Origin: Camellia lanceoleosa
Taxonomy: Eukaryota; Streptophyta; Magnoliopsida; Ericales; Theaceae
Direction: 5' to 3'
Assembly: GCA_025200525.1 (NCBI GenBank)
Contig: CM045770.1
Coordinates: 84,964,084 to 85,028,083, forward strand
DNA: 64,000 nt
Below, piece by piece: positions 22,580-34,631 of this stretch (position 1 is its first letter; every line of letters begins with the position of its first letter). A program made the translations under genes and the position numbers. The notes under the pieces were generated by a model that saw nothing but the letters and a program-made list of their open reading frames with translations, ran no database searches and had not been told where the DNA came from.

Positions 22580-24611
22580 GTAACAACTCAGATTTTTAAT
22601 TATTCTGTAGAATTTATACTAAAATTATTTAATCTCAGTTCGGAAAACATATGATTTATTATATATTATTATGTGTAATTTTGTAAAACAATATAATCAT
22701 TAAAAGTTTAGGGGTCAAAATAATAATAATAATAATAATAATAATGGGTGTGGTAGTAAAATAAATAATTAATTTTCTGTTGGTATACAATAAAGTATAA
22801 TTTAATTAAGAATTAATTAATTTATATAATTATATTAAAATATTGGATCAAAAGGTAATTATCTTAAATATCTATATAAGATAAGAACGAATCATGAAAT
22901 TAAGGTTTGGTTTGGCATAATAAAAAAAAGTCAAAAAGTCAAGAAGGTGGTGTTTGGCAAGAACTTATTGGGGCTTTTTCGGCTATTTTAGCCACAAAAG
23001 ACAAAATAGGCTTTTTTAGCCACAAAAAACAAAACATCACATCCAACCCATAATCATTACACTCCTCTCTCACAAAAAAAGTCAAAAAAAGCCAAAAAGC
23101 CAAAAAGCCTTTCCCAAACCAAACTTTTAAGCCCAGGCTAAAATAGCCAAAAAAGCCAAAAAGCCAAAAAGTCAACCCACTTCCCAAACGGAGGCGAAGT
23201 CACTATCCTATTTAAGTCACGTCATCTTATTTAAGTCACATCATCTCTCTACCACATCACTTCAAACTCAACACATACCCAACCCATATTTCATAAAAAG
23301 TCAAAAAGTGTATTTATTTAGTTTATCCCAAACAACCCCTAAATATCGAATCTGGGAGAGAGGGATGGCCTGGCCACGTGTTGGCCAACCAATGGCCTCA
23401 CCTCTTTATAAATAGGGAGGTGATTCGGCTGGGTGAAGAGAAAGAAAAGAAAGAAGAAAGAATGGAAAGAGATAGAGAAAGAAAGGAAAAAAAAGACAGA
23501 AAGGAAAGAAAGAAAAGAGAGGAAGAAGAAAAGAATAGTGGAAATTTGGAGGGTCTTTGATAGTGGAAAGAAAGAGTAAGGTATTAAAGTTAAGGTGAGT
23601 TATATTATATGTTGAGTTACCTTTATATATTTTACGTATGTTTTGACCTACCAAAATCTATTTTATACAAGTTATGTTTTATAAAGGTTTCAGTTACGTG
23701 GATTATCTTCTGAACCCTATTTGTTTTAAAGGAAACCCATGGATATGTTTGTTTATATTTTAAAGAATATTTGGCTATGACCTTTATATACAGTTATGTT
23801 TTGTAAGTACCACCACAGGAGTCTCACGCCTTGGGGGGCTTAAATAACCATTGACCTCTGTTTGGTTACTTTGTGGCCTTCTGATCCATTGACCTCTGTT
23901 CTGTGCGGACCAAAGTGCTGTGCGGAGTTAAGTGCTACACTATTGTGGGAGTCACCTCTAGAATCCGTACGAGCCACCTCTTGAATCCGTACCTCTGTTC
24001 TGTGCGGACCAAAGTGTTGTGCGGAGCTAAGTGCTACACTATTGTGGGAGCCACCTCTAGAATTCGTACGAGCCACCTCTTGAATCCGTACCTCTGTTCT
24101 GACTGTCACTTCTATGACCTCTGTTCTGCTCTGCTCTATACCGTGGTTATGGTCATTTACTTACATAATTTCTATATTTCAGTTCTGCTACTTAAAGGAT
24201 TATTTGTTCTGACTAAATTATCTTAAATGTTTTGGCCTAACTAACTATCTATGGTTATTTCGTGTCCTTTATACTCTTGGTATAATATTTCTCACTCTGC
24301 TATGTGCTCATAGTTGTTTACCAATTTTCAGGGAATAATGCAATTCAGAAATAGCTTTTGGAAAGTCTTAGATGCGGGGCTGGGAAATAGACACATACAA
24401 CACTTTTATGATATTTTTCTATGTAAATATCGACATTTTTGGTCAATACATTTTGTAATAAAAATAGAAACTCCAATGATTATTTTTGTATCCTTATTTA
24501 AATATTACTTCTGCTCGCGTTTATTTATTTGTTTAAGAATTGGCCGGAGGTAACCTCAGTTACTGGCCATCACGATACTTAATCCCTAGGTACGGGGAGC
24601 GGGTCGTGACA
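22580..24611 (+). repeat. 5' LTR of the LARD-like element
   Basis: 2032 bp, of which 436 bp plus TAA are a later MITE, leaving about 1593 bp against 1605 bp in the 3' LTR. Contains (AAT)n, a GAAAG-rich stretch at about 23430-23575 and a tandem duplication of about 105 bp (about 23889-24100) built on ACCTCTGTTCTGTGCGGACC and TTGAATCCGT. Confidence 0.9.
22904..23339. mobile_element. 436-bp TAA-flanked MITE within the LARD 5' LTR
   Basis: Begins GGTTTGGTTTGGCATAAT and ends ATCCCAAACAACCCC. TAA flanks it at 22901-22903 and 23340-23342. The sister LTR has the unoccupied site with a single TAA (ATGAAATTAAATATCG at about 25639), so insertion boundaries and duplication are directly shown. Interior rich in AAAAGTCAAAAAGCC repeats. 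Three-base TAA duplication fits PIF/Harbinger. Confidence 0.88.
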
Positions 24612-24613
24612 AA

Positions 24614-24630
24614 TGGTATCAGAGCAATGG
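24614..24630 (+). promoter_or_regulatory. primer binding site, initiator-Met tRNA type
   Basis: TGGTATCAGAGCAATGG starts two bases after the 5' LTR. It is the standard plant LTR-element primer site complementary to the 3' end of initiator methionine tRNA, and it is unmutated here. Confidence 0.9.
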
Positions 24631-25309
24631 TTTATATATAAAAAAAAAGTCATCATTGGAGCATAGGACACACGCACATTTAAGAAGTGGGATAGCGGGT
24701 AATTAGTACTGAAATATTATATTTTGTTAGTCAATTTAATTATATTATAATTTTATAAGATTATATATATAATATTTTTTTTTTAGTGTGCCTAATTTGT
24801 GAAGGATATTAGATATAATTTATATTTGTTATAGTAAAAGAAGGACAAGAAAAAAAGGATACCGGGCTCAAGCACCCATCAAAATTATAATATAATTAAA
24901 TACATAGAATTTTTAGTTCAGTATTCAAAAAAAAAAAATATTTCGCCTTTTTAAAAAAAAGTGGGTTTAAATTACAAAGATATTAATTTTGAAACTATTT
25001 CCCATCAATGAAAAGTTCATGTCAAAATTTTCAATTATTGCATATAATTCTGTCATTGTGTTCTCATTTTATTTTTATTTATTTTTATCGTAAACAAAAC
25101 GAGTGAAAAGTTTTTAAGTCACCCATTGTTTCTTATTTTGGCCCAAAATAATTTTTGACAACTAGACAGTGAGTTACTTTTGGTAAAGTTTTTTTTTTGA
25201 GGTACTATTTTCTATCATATTAATCATCTAATATATATTTATCAGAGTGCGCAGCGGATAGCTTACATATGCCAAATTTCGATGATGAAATTTTAAAAGG
25301 AGGAAAGAT
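24631..25309 (+). other. non-coding interior of the LARD-like element with polypurine tract
   Basis: AT-rich, no ORF of merit. Ends in AAAAGGAGGAAAGAT (25295-25309) directly before the 3' LTR, a good polypurine tract for plus-strand priming. Presence of both priming sites without genes supports trans-mobilisation. Confidence 0.75.
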
Positions 25310-26914
25310 TGTAACAACCCAGATTTTTAATTATTCCGTAAAATTTAAACCAATATTATTTAATCTCAGTTCGGAAAACATATAATTTATTATATATTAC
25401 TATGTGTAATTTTGTAAAACAATATAATTATTAAAAGTTTAGGGGTTAAAATATAAATAATAATAATATAGATAATAATAATAATAATGGGTGTGGTAGT
25501 AAAATAAATAATTAATTTTTTGTTAGTATATGATAAAGTATAATTTAATTAAGAATTAATTTATTTATATAATTATACTAAAATATTGGATCAAAAGATA
25601 ATTATCTTAAATATCTATATAAGATAAGAACGAATCATGAAATTAAATATCGAATCTGGGAGAGAGGGATAGCCTGACCACGTGTTGGCCAACCAATGGG
25701 CTCACCCCATTATAAATAGGGAGGTGATTCGGCTGGGTGAAGAGAAAGAAAAGAAAGGAGAAAGAATGGAAAGAAAAAGAAAGAAAGGAAAAAAAAAGAG
25801 AGAAAGGAAAGAAAGAAAAGAGAGGAAGAAGAAAAGAATAGTAGAAATTGGGAGGGTTTTTGATAGTGGAAAGAAAGAGTAAAGTATTAAAGTTAATGTG
25901 AGCTATATTATACCTTGAATTACCCTTATATATTTTACGTATGTTTTGACCTACCAAAATCTATTTTATACAAGTTATGTTTTATAAAGGTTTCAGTTAC
26001 GTGGATTATCTTCTGAACCCTATTTGTTTTAAAGGAAACTCATGGATATGTTTGTTTATATTTTAAAGAATATTTGGCTATGACCTTTATATACAGTTAT
26101 GTTTTGTAAGTACCACCACGGGAGTCTCACGCCTTGGGAGACTTCAATAACTATTGGCCTCTGTTTTGTTACTTTGTGTCCCTCTGATCCATTGACCTCT
26201 GTTCTGTGCGGACCAAAGTGCTGTGCGGAGCTAAGTGCTACACTATTGTGGGAGCCACCGCTAGAATCTGTACGAGCCACCTCTTGAATCCGTACCTCTG
26301 TTCTGTGCGAACCAAAGTGTTGTGCAAAGCTAAGTGCTACACTATTGTAAGAGCCACCTCTAGAATCCGTACGAGCCATCTCTTGAATCCGTACCTCTGT
26401 TCTGATTGTCACTTATGTGACCTCTGTTATGTTCTGTTCTATACCGTAGTTATGGTCATTTACTTACATAATTTATGTATTTCAGTTCTGTTACTTAAAG
26501 GATTATTTGTTCCGACTAAGTTATCTTAAATGTTTTGGCCTAACTAACTATCCATGGTTATTTCGTGTCCTTTATACTCTTGGTATAATATTTCTCACTC
26601 TGTCATGTGCTCATAGTTGTTTACCAATTTTCAGGGAATAATGCAATTCAGAAATAGCTTTTGGAAAGTCTTAGATTCGGGGCTGCGAAATAGACACACA
26701 CAACACTTTTATGATATTTTTCTATGTAAATATCGGCATTTTTGGTCAATACATTTTGTAATAAAAATAGAAACTCCAATAATTATTTTGGTACCCTTAT
26801 TTAAATATTACTTCCGCTCTCGTTTATTTATTTGTTTAAGAATTGGCCGGAGGTAACCTCAGTTACTGGTCATCACGATGCTTAACCCTTGGGTACGGGG
26901 AGCGGGTCGTGACA
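25310..26914 (+). repeat. 3' LTR of the LARD-like element
   Basis: 1605 bp, colinear with the 5' LTR except for the MITE. The same internal tandem duplication lies at about 26193-26405. Contains CCACGTGTTGGCCAACCAAT (a G-box-like core and a CCAAT box) followed within 35 bp by TATAAATAG at about 25710. This is a plausible LTR promoter, also present at about 23410. Confidence 0.9.
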
Positions 26915-26949
26915 CAAACGATGCTTGGATGTCAATCAGGCAAATGGAA

Positions 26950-29238
26950 TGTGATAACCTGTCTCGTGTTATGCTAATTAATCCTAATTATGCCTATAAT
27001 TATGAGCTTGATATAATTTTGAATGTCAATTATGTGATTATATGTGTTTTTGAAATTTTATCTGTTCACCGTAGGAAGATCTGTTTGAATATCTGCTATA
27101 AAAATTTAATTAAAGGCTGTAGAGATGACAAAAACTGAAATTGACCGTGTTTATGCATTTAGCATGATTTTTAGAGCCCACGGTGAAATTTAATTAAAAA
27201 TTGATTCGGATCAAAATAATTAGATTAATCTGATTTAATTATGTTCATTTGATTAGGCCTAAGCCTTAATTAGCCAATATGACTAATGAGACCTATATAT
27301 ATGCTAATTAGGGGCCTAATTCACATTTTTTGAGCTTGTCACCTCACTTCTTGGCTGAGTTATACACTTTAGAGAAGGAAAACACTTGATTTAGAGAGAG
27401 AGGGACCAAATTTTTGGATAATTGACTTCAAGATTGAAGCATTTGGAAGCTAGACTCAAGAATTAGACAAAATTTCAAGGGTTGAAGCTCTTAGGTGAGT
27501 AATTGAACTCAAATTGATGAGTTGAAATTTATAATTAAGTAAATTCAAGTAAGATATGCAATTAAGAACAAGAATTGAGTTTATTGTAATGAATTTGAAG
27601 TTAATATGTACATGCATGTGAGGATTAGCCACAAATTTGCATGTTCAACTATGAAGCATGTTAATCATGTTGTATTGAGGGTTGTTTGACACATGCATGT
27701 AAGAATTTCCATATGTTAAAGCTTGATTTCAAGCCTTGAAGCTTGTTTATGCAAGATACAAAACATGAATTGTATATGTATAAGTTTATGGTTTGAAATT
27801 TGTTAAACCTATAGAATTTTGAACTGTGGTTGAAAGGTTCTCTTCAAATATATGTTTTTGAGAGTATTCTTGCATAATTGAGTGAGTTATACTCGAATTG
27901 GACCTTTGGAATTGTGTTTTGAGCTTCAAACAAAATTCTAGAAAACCCAGAATTCGACCTGTCCGCTCGAGTGAAAAAAGTCTTGCTTGAGCGTGAAAAT
28001 CAAACTCCTAGAAGTTTTACAATGAATTACACGGCAGCTCGAGCGACAAACCTTGTGCTCGAGCGAACCCTATTTTATAAGACTCCTCGCTCAAGCGTCA
28101 GAAGTCTTGCTCGAGCATAAAATTCATGCAACCAGTACTTTTACGAAGCTTTGCAGTCCACTCGAGCGACCAAAGCTGCGCTCGAGCGAAAAGTACTGTT
28201 TTAGAAATTTTGAAAAGATGCTTTATGTTTCATTTTCCGTTCTCTTTCACTTCTAAGCACTCTTAGGCATGCATTAAGCATTGTAAATAAACTAAAAGGA
28301 TATGAAAGAGGCCTAAGAGAAATAAATGAATTAAGAACGGATTGAAAATATGTTATGAAATGTGTAAGGTCGATTGCAATGGCAAATCTATCGGCAGAAC
28401 ACTGTGAGTAATATCTTAGTAAGAATGTGTTGAAGTATGCTACTTTTCAAATGCTCACTTCTGTATGAGTTCTAAGAATTTTTTAATTTGAATCGAATAT
28501 TCGTTATGCCAATGATTAAATAAGGCCGTTGGAATATGATTATGATTATGATATGCTTATGATCTCAAGTATGAAATGCGCATAAATACGAATGATTGGG
28601 CCAAAGGTCGTTTGACATGAGCGAATTGGGCTCGAGGCCGTTTGATAAGAACAAATTGGGCCCGAGGCCGTTTGATATGCTTGGGCCTAAGGTCGTTTGA
28701 TGTATTAGCTAGAAACATGAAAGGGCCTAAGGCCGTCCGTTATGTCCGTTACGAATTACATTCATGTAACTTCCTTATTTTGATATTATTCACTGGGCTT
28801 TCGCTCATTGTCATTTATATGTATGTAGGTGAGCAAAGAGATGTCCAAACCCAACCTCAGTGAAGAAAGTGAGATGAAGTCAAGTCTTGTGGAGTCAGCC
28901 CAAATGTCTTACGCACGAGACTTTATTTTTGTTCTTTTGTTCACCCTTTTTGCTATCTTGATGAATACATTGGATCACCCATGTACATAAGCTTTTTTTT
29001 TAGTTTGGCTGACTGCATATCTGAAAGTTCCATGATGTATAAGATGTTAACTCTATTTATATGTGTGAGTTATTATGGACTGCTTATGAAATGTTTTGCT
29101 TAGCCATGTAAACACAGTTTATTGGACAAAAATTTTAAATCTGCTTCCGTTTTGGCCCCTTATTTCTATTGAAATATGTTTAATCAGGTTTGAGGTCACT
29201 GGTAATTTCTTGATTACTGGCCGATTATGGTCATGACA
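26950..29238 (+). repeat. 5' LTR of the Tekay element
   Basis: 2289 bp. Contains a purine-rich GAGAGAGAGGGACC block (about 27395), the palindromic decamer array (27964-28190) and a GGGCC(T/G)AAGGCCGTTTGAT-type repeat cluster at about 28595-28740. Primer site just inside is a mutated TGGTATTAGGGTACG, differing from the TGGTATCAGAGC consensus. Confidence 0.9.
27964..28190. repeat. array of paired palindromic decamers in the Tekay 5' LTR
   Basis: Eight copies of a CGCTCGAGCG-like decamer, as four pairs with starts at 27964/27984, 28036/28056, 28088/28108 and 28161/28181. The two members of each pair start exactly 20 bp apart. Pair-to-pair distances are 72, 52 and 73 bp. Between pairs lies a CCAG(n)TTTT(n)GCAG-type spacer. 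Confidence 0.9.
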
Positions 29239-29499
29239 AAGTGGTATTAGGGTACGAGTTAATAACTCACACACTTGTCCAAACGAGCAATAAACATCTA
29301 GAAAAGATCTAGGATGCATTCATGTGATAAGTATGACCTTGAAGACATCAAGAATATGCTTAAATGTTTCGAAACGAATGGCTATGTGCTATATGTTTTG
29401 TGATACTTGCATTGTGAATTATTTGAATACGTATACTCTTTTGTATATGCATACTTGTGAACATTTTTGTATAAAGAATAATGCAAGTTTAATCAGATA

Positions 29500-30399
29500 A
29501 TGGTGAGAACAAGAGGTGATGAGTTAGAGAAGTCCTCTACTACCAGAATGGATAGGATAGAAACATTGAGGCAACAACAACAATGGCAGCAACAGTGGCA
29601 ACAACCACATCCTCCGCCTCCACTTCCAGTGCCTCCTATACAAGATCCACATAATGATGACCGAACAATAGCTCTCACCAAAGAGTTTAAGAAAATGAAA
29701 CCATCATAGTTTCATGGGGGATTGGATCCATTGAAGGTTGAAACGTGGGTCCTTGGCCTAGAAAAGTTATTTTAAGTGTTTCCTTGTTTAGAAACACATA
29801 AAGTATGTTAGCCACTTTACACTTAAAGATGAGGCGAGAAGGTGGTGGATGTTGATGCGTGAAAGCAATAAAGATATTAGCTGGGCACGGTTCTTGGAAA
29901 TTTTCTATGACAAATACTTTCCACAGTGTGTTCGTGGCAGAAAAGTGTTGGAGTTCATGGAACTTAAACAAAACAACATGTCAGTAGTTGAGTACAAGGC
30001 CAAGTTTATTGAATTAGCTAGATTTGCACCACATATGGTCGATACCGACTACAAGAAAGCGAAACATTTTGAAGGAGGGCTTCGAGATGATATTTTAGAG
30101 AAGGTGAATGTGCTCAAACTGGAAACCTATATTGAAGTGTTAGACCGGGCCATAATATTAGAAGCTAACACAGCTAGGCAGGCCAAATCATCAACTGATT
30201 AGAAAAGTATTCAAAGAAACAAAATACGGACTCCTCAAGCACTTCAAATTCTTCCAGAGATACGTTCCCAAAAGGCAGCCAATGTGGTAAAAGGCATTGT
30301 GGGGTTTGTTACCGTGTATCAGAGGCCTGTTTTAAGTGTGGTAAAACAGAGCACATGGCCAGGGATTGTAATCAGAACAGTGGGAAATTAGTTGCTAGC
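29500..30399 (+). pseudogene. Tekay gag, broken
   Basis: ATG at 29500 (MVRTRGDELEKSS) follows the primer region. A Gln-rich stretch leads to a stop at 29707-29709. The gag core resumes in another frame at 29849: NKDISWARFLEIFYDKYFP, MSVVEYKAKFIELARFAPHM and FEGGLRDDILEKV. The CCHC zinc knuckle CFKCGKTEHMARDC (30328-30369) is intact, in a third frame. At least one frameshift and two stops. Confidence 0.85.
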
Positions 30400-33300
30400 T
30401 CAACTGCATCGATCTCAAAACCGGGAAACACTACGAGGCCTACTACCATCAATTGTGTAACGAAATGGGTTATATTTAGACCACTGGGGCAGAAAGAAAT
30501 TGTGTTCGTGGGAAATGGGGTAGTGCCTCCACCTTATTTGATATCTGCAATGAAAGCATGTAAATTAATCAGGAAAGGGTGCCAAGGTTACTTATGTTGT
30601 GTATTGACTAAACAATCTGTGAATGTTGAATTGAATAGTATCCCTATTGTTAGTGAATTTCTAGATGTATTCCCAGATGAATTTCCAGGAGACTTGGTTG
30701 ACAGGGAAATAGAGTTTACTATTGATATTGTGACAGGCACTCAGCCTATCTCAAAAACCCCCTATAGAATTGTTATTGCTGAAATGAAAGAATTGAAGGA
30801 ACAATTGCAAGACTTACTTGACAAAGGATTTATTCGACCAAGTACTTCACCATGGGGTGCACCGGTATTGTTTGTGAAAAAAAAAAGATGGAACCTTATG
30901 CCTGTGTATTGACTACTATGAATTGGACAAAGTAACAATAAAGAATAAATATCCTTTATCCCATATTGACGACTTGTTTGATCAGTTACAAGGCTCGCAA
31001 GTGTTTTCTAAAATTGATTTGAGATCCGGGTGCCACCAGTTGAAGGTAAAGGCAGAAGATGTTGAGAAAACTGCATTCAAAATGAGGTATGGTCATCATG
31101 AATTCCTTGTTATGCCGTTTGAAGTAACTAATGCCCTCGCAACATTTATGGATCTTATGAATCGAATTTTTAAGCCTTACCTCGATGAATTTGTTGTAGT
31201 TTTTATTGATGACATTTTGATATATTCAAAGAGTAGACTTGAACATGAACAGCATCTGAGAACTATCTTGCAGACACTTAGAGAGAAGAAGTTATTTGCT
31301 AAATTAAAGAAATGTGAGTTTTGGTTGGATGAAGTTGTTTTCTTAGGGCATGTCATTAACAGAGATGGGATTTCGGTAGACCCATAGAAGATAGAGGTAA
31401 TTGTAAGTTGGCTTACACTAACAAATGTAACACATGGGCCTAGCTGGGTACTATAGAAGGTTTGTAAAGAACTTTTCAAAAATAGTTGTACCTCTTACCC
31501 AACTGACATGCAAAGGACAACCATTTGAATGGAATGATGAAAAAGAATCTGCTTTTCAAGAACTAAAAACAAGACTAACCACTGCACCAGTTTTAACATT
31601 GCCCTCAGGTATGGAAAACTTTGAGATACATAGTGATGCTTCTTATAAAGTTTTGGGTTGTGTATTAATGCAGAATGGAAGGGTGATTGCTTATGCCTCT
31701 CGACAGTTGAGGCCACAAGAGAAGAACTATCCAATACATGATCTGGAATTGGCTGCAGTTGTGTTTGTCTTGAAAATCTGGCGGCATTACTTGCACGGGG
31801 CAAAATGTGAAGTCTGCACAGATCACAAAAGTTTAAAGTACTTCTTTACTCAGAAAGAGTTGAACATGCGACAGAGAAGATGGCTCGAACTAATAAAAGA
31901 TTATGATCTTCAAATTCAGTATCATCCAGGGAAAGCCAATACAGTTGCTGATACCTTGAGCAGAAAATCGATGGGGAGTTTAGCTTGCTTATTTACTGAA
32001 CAAAAGGAAATCTTACAATATTTTGAGAGAACCGAGATTGAATTTGTGTTACACGAACAAGTTGGATTGATAACCACCATTTCAGCCGAGCCAGCAATAG
32101 TTAATGAAGTTAAGCAAAGACAAAAAGAGGATAAGTTCCTCAAGAAAATAACTGATGAATTTGAGACAAATCCGAAATCAGAATTCAACATTAATGGTAA
32201 AGTGTTGAAATTTCAAAACCGAATGTGTGTCCCAAACATTCTTGAACTAAAAAGGAGAATCCTAGATAAAGTTCATAAGTCGATGTTTGCTATACATCTG
32301 GGTAAAAACAAAATGTATCAGGACTTGAAGCAAAGCTATTAGTAGCCCAAAATGAAGAAGGAAATCGCAGAATATGTGTCAAAGTGCCTTCAATGTCATC
32401 AAGTTAAAGCTAAACATCAGAAACCAGGCGGTCTACTTCAACCTCTCCCTATTCCGGAATGGAAGTGGGAGCATGTGACCATGGACTTTGTTGTTGGTCT
32501 ACCACGAACTCCTCGAGGTATGGATTCCATTTAGGTTATAGTTCACAGAATGACCAAATCTGCACATTTTCTGCCTGTTAGAACTACATTTAATGCCTAT
32601 TGATTAGCCACTATATATGTTGATGAGATTGTTCGTTTGCATGGAGTTCCGATATCTATCGTATCGGACAGAGACCTGAAGTTTGTATCTAGATTGTGGA
32701 AAAGCCTGCAGAGGAAATGGGAACAGGATTGAGGTTCAATACCGCGTTCCACCCTCAAACAAATGGCCAATTAAAATGAACCATACAAACCTTGGAAGAC
32801 ATGCTCAGAATCTGCTTTAGATTTCCAAGGGAGCTGGGAAGATTATTTACCACTAGCTGAATTTGCATACAATAACAGCTTTCATTCTAGCATTGGTATA
32901 GCACCATACGAAGCATTGTATGGCAGGAAGTGTAGATCTCCAATTTGTTGGACAAAAGTCAGAGATAGAGCTTTACTTGGGCCCGAAATTGTGCAAAACA
33001 CCTCAGAGAAGATTAAAATTATCCAACAAAGACTCAAGATAGCACAGAGCCGGCAAAAGAATTATGTGGATATTCGAAGAAGACCTCTTGAGTATGAGGT
33101 TGGCGATCACGTCTTTATCCGTGTGATTCCGATGAAGGGCCAGTTAAGATTTGGTAAGAAAGGTAAATTGTCACCTCGGTACATTGGGCCATTTCAAATT
33201 CTGAAAAGGCTTGGTCCAGTTGCTTATAGGGTTACTTTGCCATCAGGATTCGAACAAATACACAATGTATTCTACGTATCGATGTTGAGGGGTTATCTTT

Positions 33301-33491
33301 GAGATCCGTTTCATGTGATTGATTACCACTGGATAGCTCTTGATGAAAATATAGAATACCAAGAATGGCCAGAGCAGATCATTGGCCAACAAGTGAAACA
33401 ATTGAGAAATAAGTCCATCCCAATAGTGAAGGTAGAATGGAAAGAACACTATGGGAAAGACGCTACATGGGAAAAAGAGGATGAGATGTAG
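30400..33491 (+). pseudogene. Tekay pol: reverse transcriptase, RNase H, integrase, chromodomain; protease deleted
   Basis: Right after the zinc knuckle a short linker runs directly into the RT N-terminus (VSEFLDVFPDEFPGDL). No DSGA-type aspartic protease motif is present, so that domain appears deleted. [28 protein letters not shown] and the catalytic [12 protein letters not shown]. RNase [18 protein letters not shown], and [20 protein letters not shown]. Integrase: the zinc region ends CLQCHQVKAKHQKPGG; core starts VTMDFVVGLPRTP; stops interrupt it near 32533 and 32600-32780. C-terminus: HVFIRVIPMKGQLRFG, GPFQILKRLGPVAYRV, then a chromodomain (about 33340-33488: QQVKQLRNKSIPIVKVEW, DATWEKEDEM). 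The final TAG is at 33489-33491. Confidence 0.88.
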
Positions 33492-34631
33492 CTATGCTAT
33501 CCACATTTGTTTCCAAACGGAGGTAAAATAAGTTTGGAGGACCAAACTTCCTAAAGAAGGGCAGATTGTGATAACCCTGTCCCGTGTTATGCTAATTAAT
33601 CCTAATTATACCTATAATTATGAGTTTGATATGATTTTGAATGTCAATTATGTGATTATATGTGTTTTTGAAATTTTCTCTGTTCATCGTAGGAAGATCT
33701 ATTTGAATATCTGCTATAAAAATTTAATTAAAGGTCGTAGAGACGACAAAAACTGAAATTGACTGTGTTTATGCATTTAGCATGATTTTTAGAGCCTACG
33801 GTGAAATTTAATTAAACATTGATTCGGATCAAAATAATTAGATTAATCTGATTTAATTATGTTCATTTGATTAGGCCTAAGCCTTAATTAGCCAATATGA
33901 TTAGTAAGACCTATATATATGCTAATTAGGGGCCTAATTCACATTTTTTGAGCTCGTCACCTCACTTCTTGGCCGAGTTATACACTTTAGGGAAGGAAAA
34001 CACTTGATTTAGAGAGAGAGAGGGACCAAATTCTTGGATAATTGACTTCAAGATTGAAGCATTTGGAAGCTAGACTCAAGAATTAGCCAAAATTTCAAGG
34101 GTTGAAGCTCTTAGGTGAGTAATTGAACTCAAATTGATGAGTTAAAATCTATAAATAAGTAAATTCAAGCAAGATATGCAATTAAGAACAAGAATTGAGT
34201 TTATTATAATGAATTTGAAGTTAATATGTACATGCATGTGAGGATTAGCCACAAATTTGCATGTTCAACTATGAAGCATGTTAATCATGTTGTATTGAGG
34301 GTTGTTTGACACATGCATGTAAGAATTTCCATATGTTGAAGCTTGATTTCAAGCCTTGAAGCTTGTTCATGTAAGATACAAAACATGAATTGTATATGTA
34401 TAAGTTTATGGTTTGAAATTTGTTAAACCCATAGAATTTTGAACTATGGTTGAAAGGTTCTCTTCAAATATATGTTTTTGTTAAACCCATAGAATTTTGA
34501 AAAGATGTTTTATGTTTCGTTTTCCGTTCTCTTTCACTTCTAAGCACTCTTAGGCATGCATTGAACATTGTAAATAAACTAAAAAGATAAGAAAGTAGCC
34601 TAAGAAAAATAAATGAATTAAGAACGGATTG

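Larger units (their letters stand above)
22580..26914 (+). mobile_element. LARD-like non-coding LTR retrotransposon
   Basis: Two LTRs (22580-24611 and 25310-26914), both TGTAACAAC...GGTCGTGACA, are flanked by a perfect 5-bp duplication CAAAC (22575-22579 and 26915-26919). The interior is only 698 bp and has no recognisable gag or pol. Even so it keeps a consensus primer site at its left end and a polypurine tract at its right end. It is therefore a complete non-autonomous element that must be copied in trans. The PBS and LTR style point to Ty3/gypsy. A MITE later entered the 5' LTR. Confidence 0.9.

Noticed and set aside
27964..28190. Decamer array considered as a chance excess of XhoI-type sites
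   Set aside because: Exact 20-bp pairing in three separate LTR-like sequences is not expected by chance, so it was kept as a finding.
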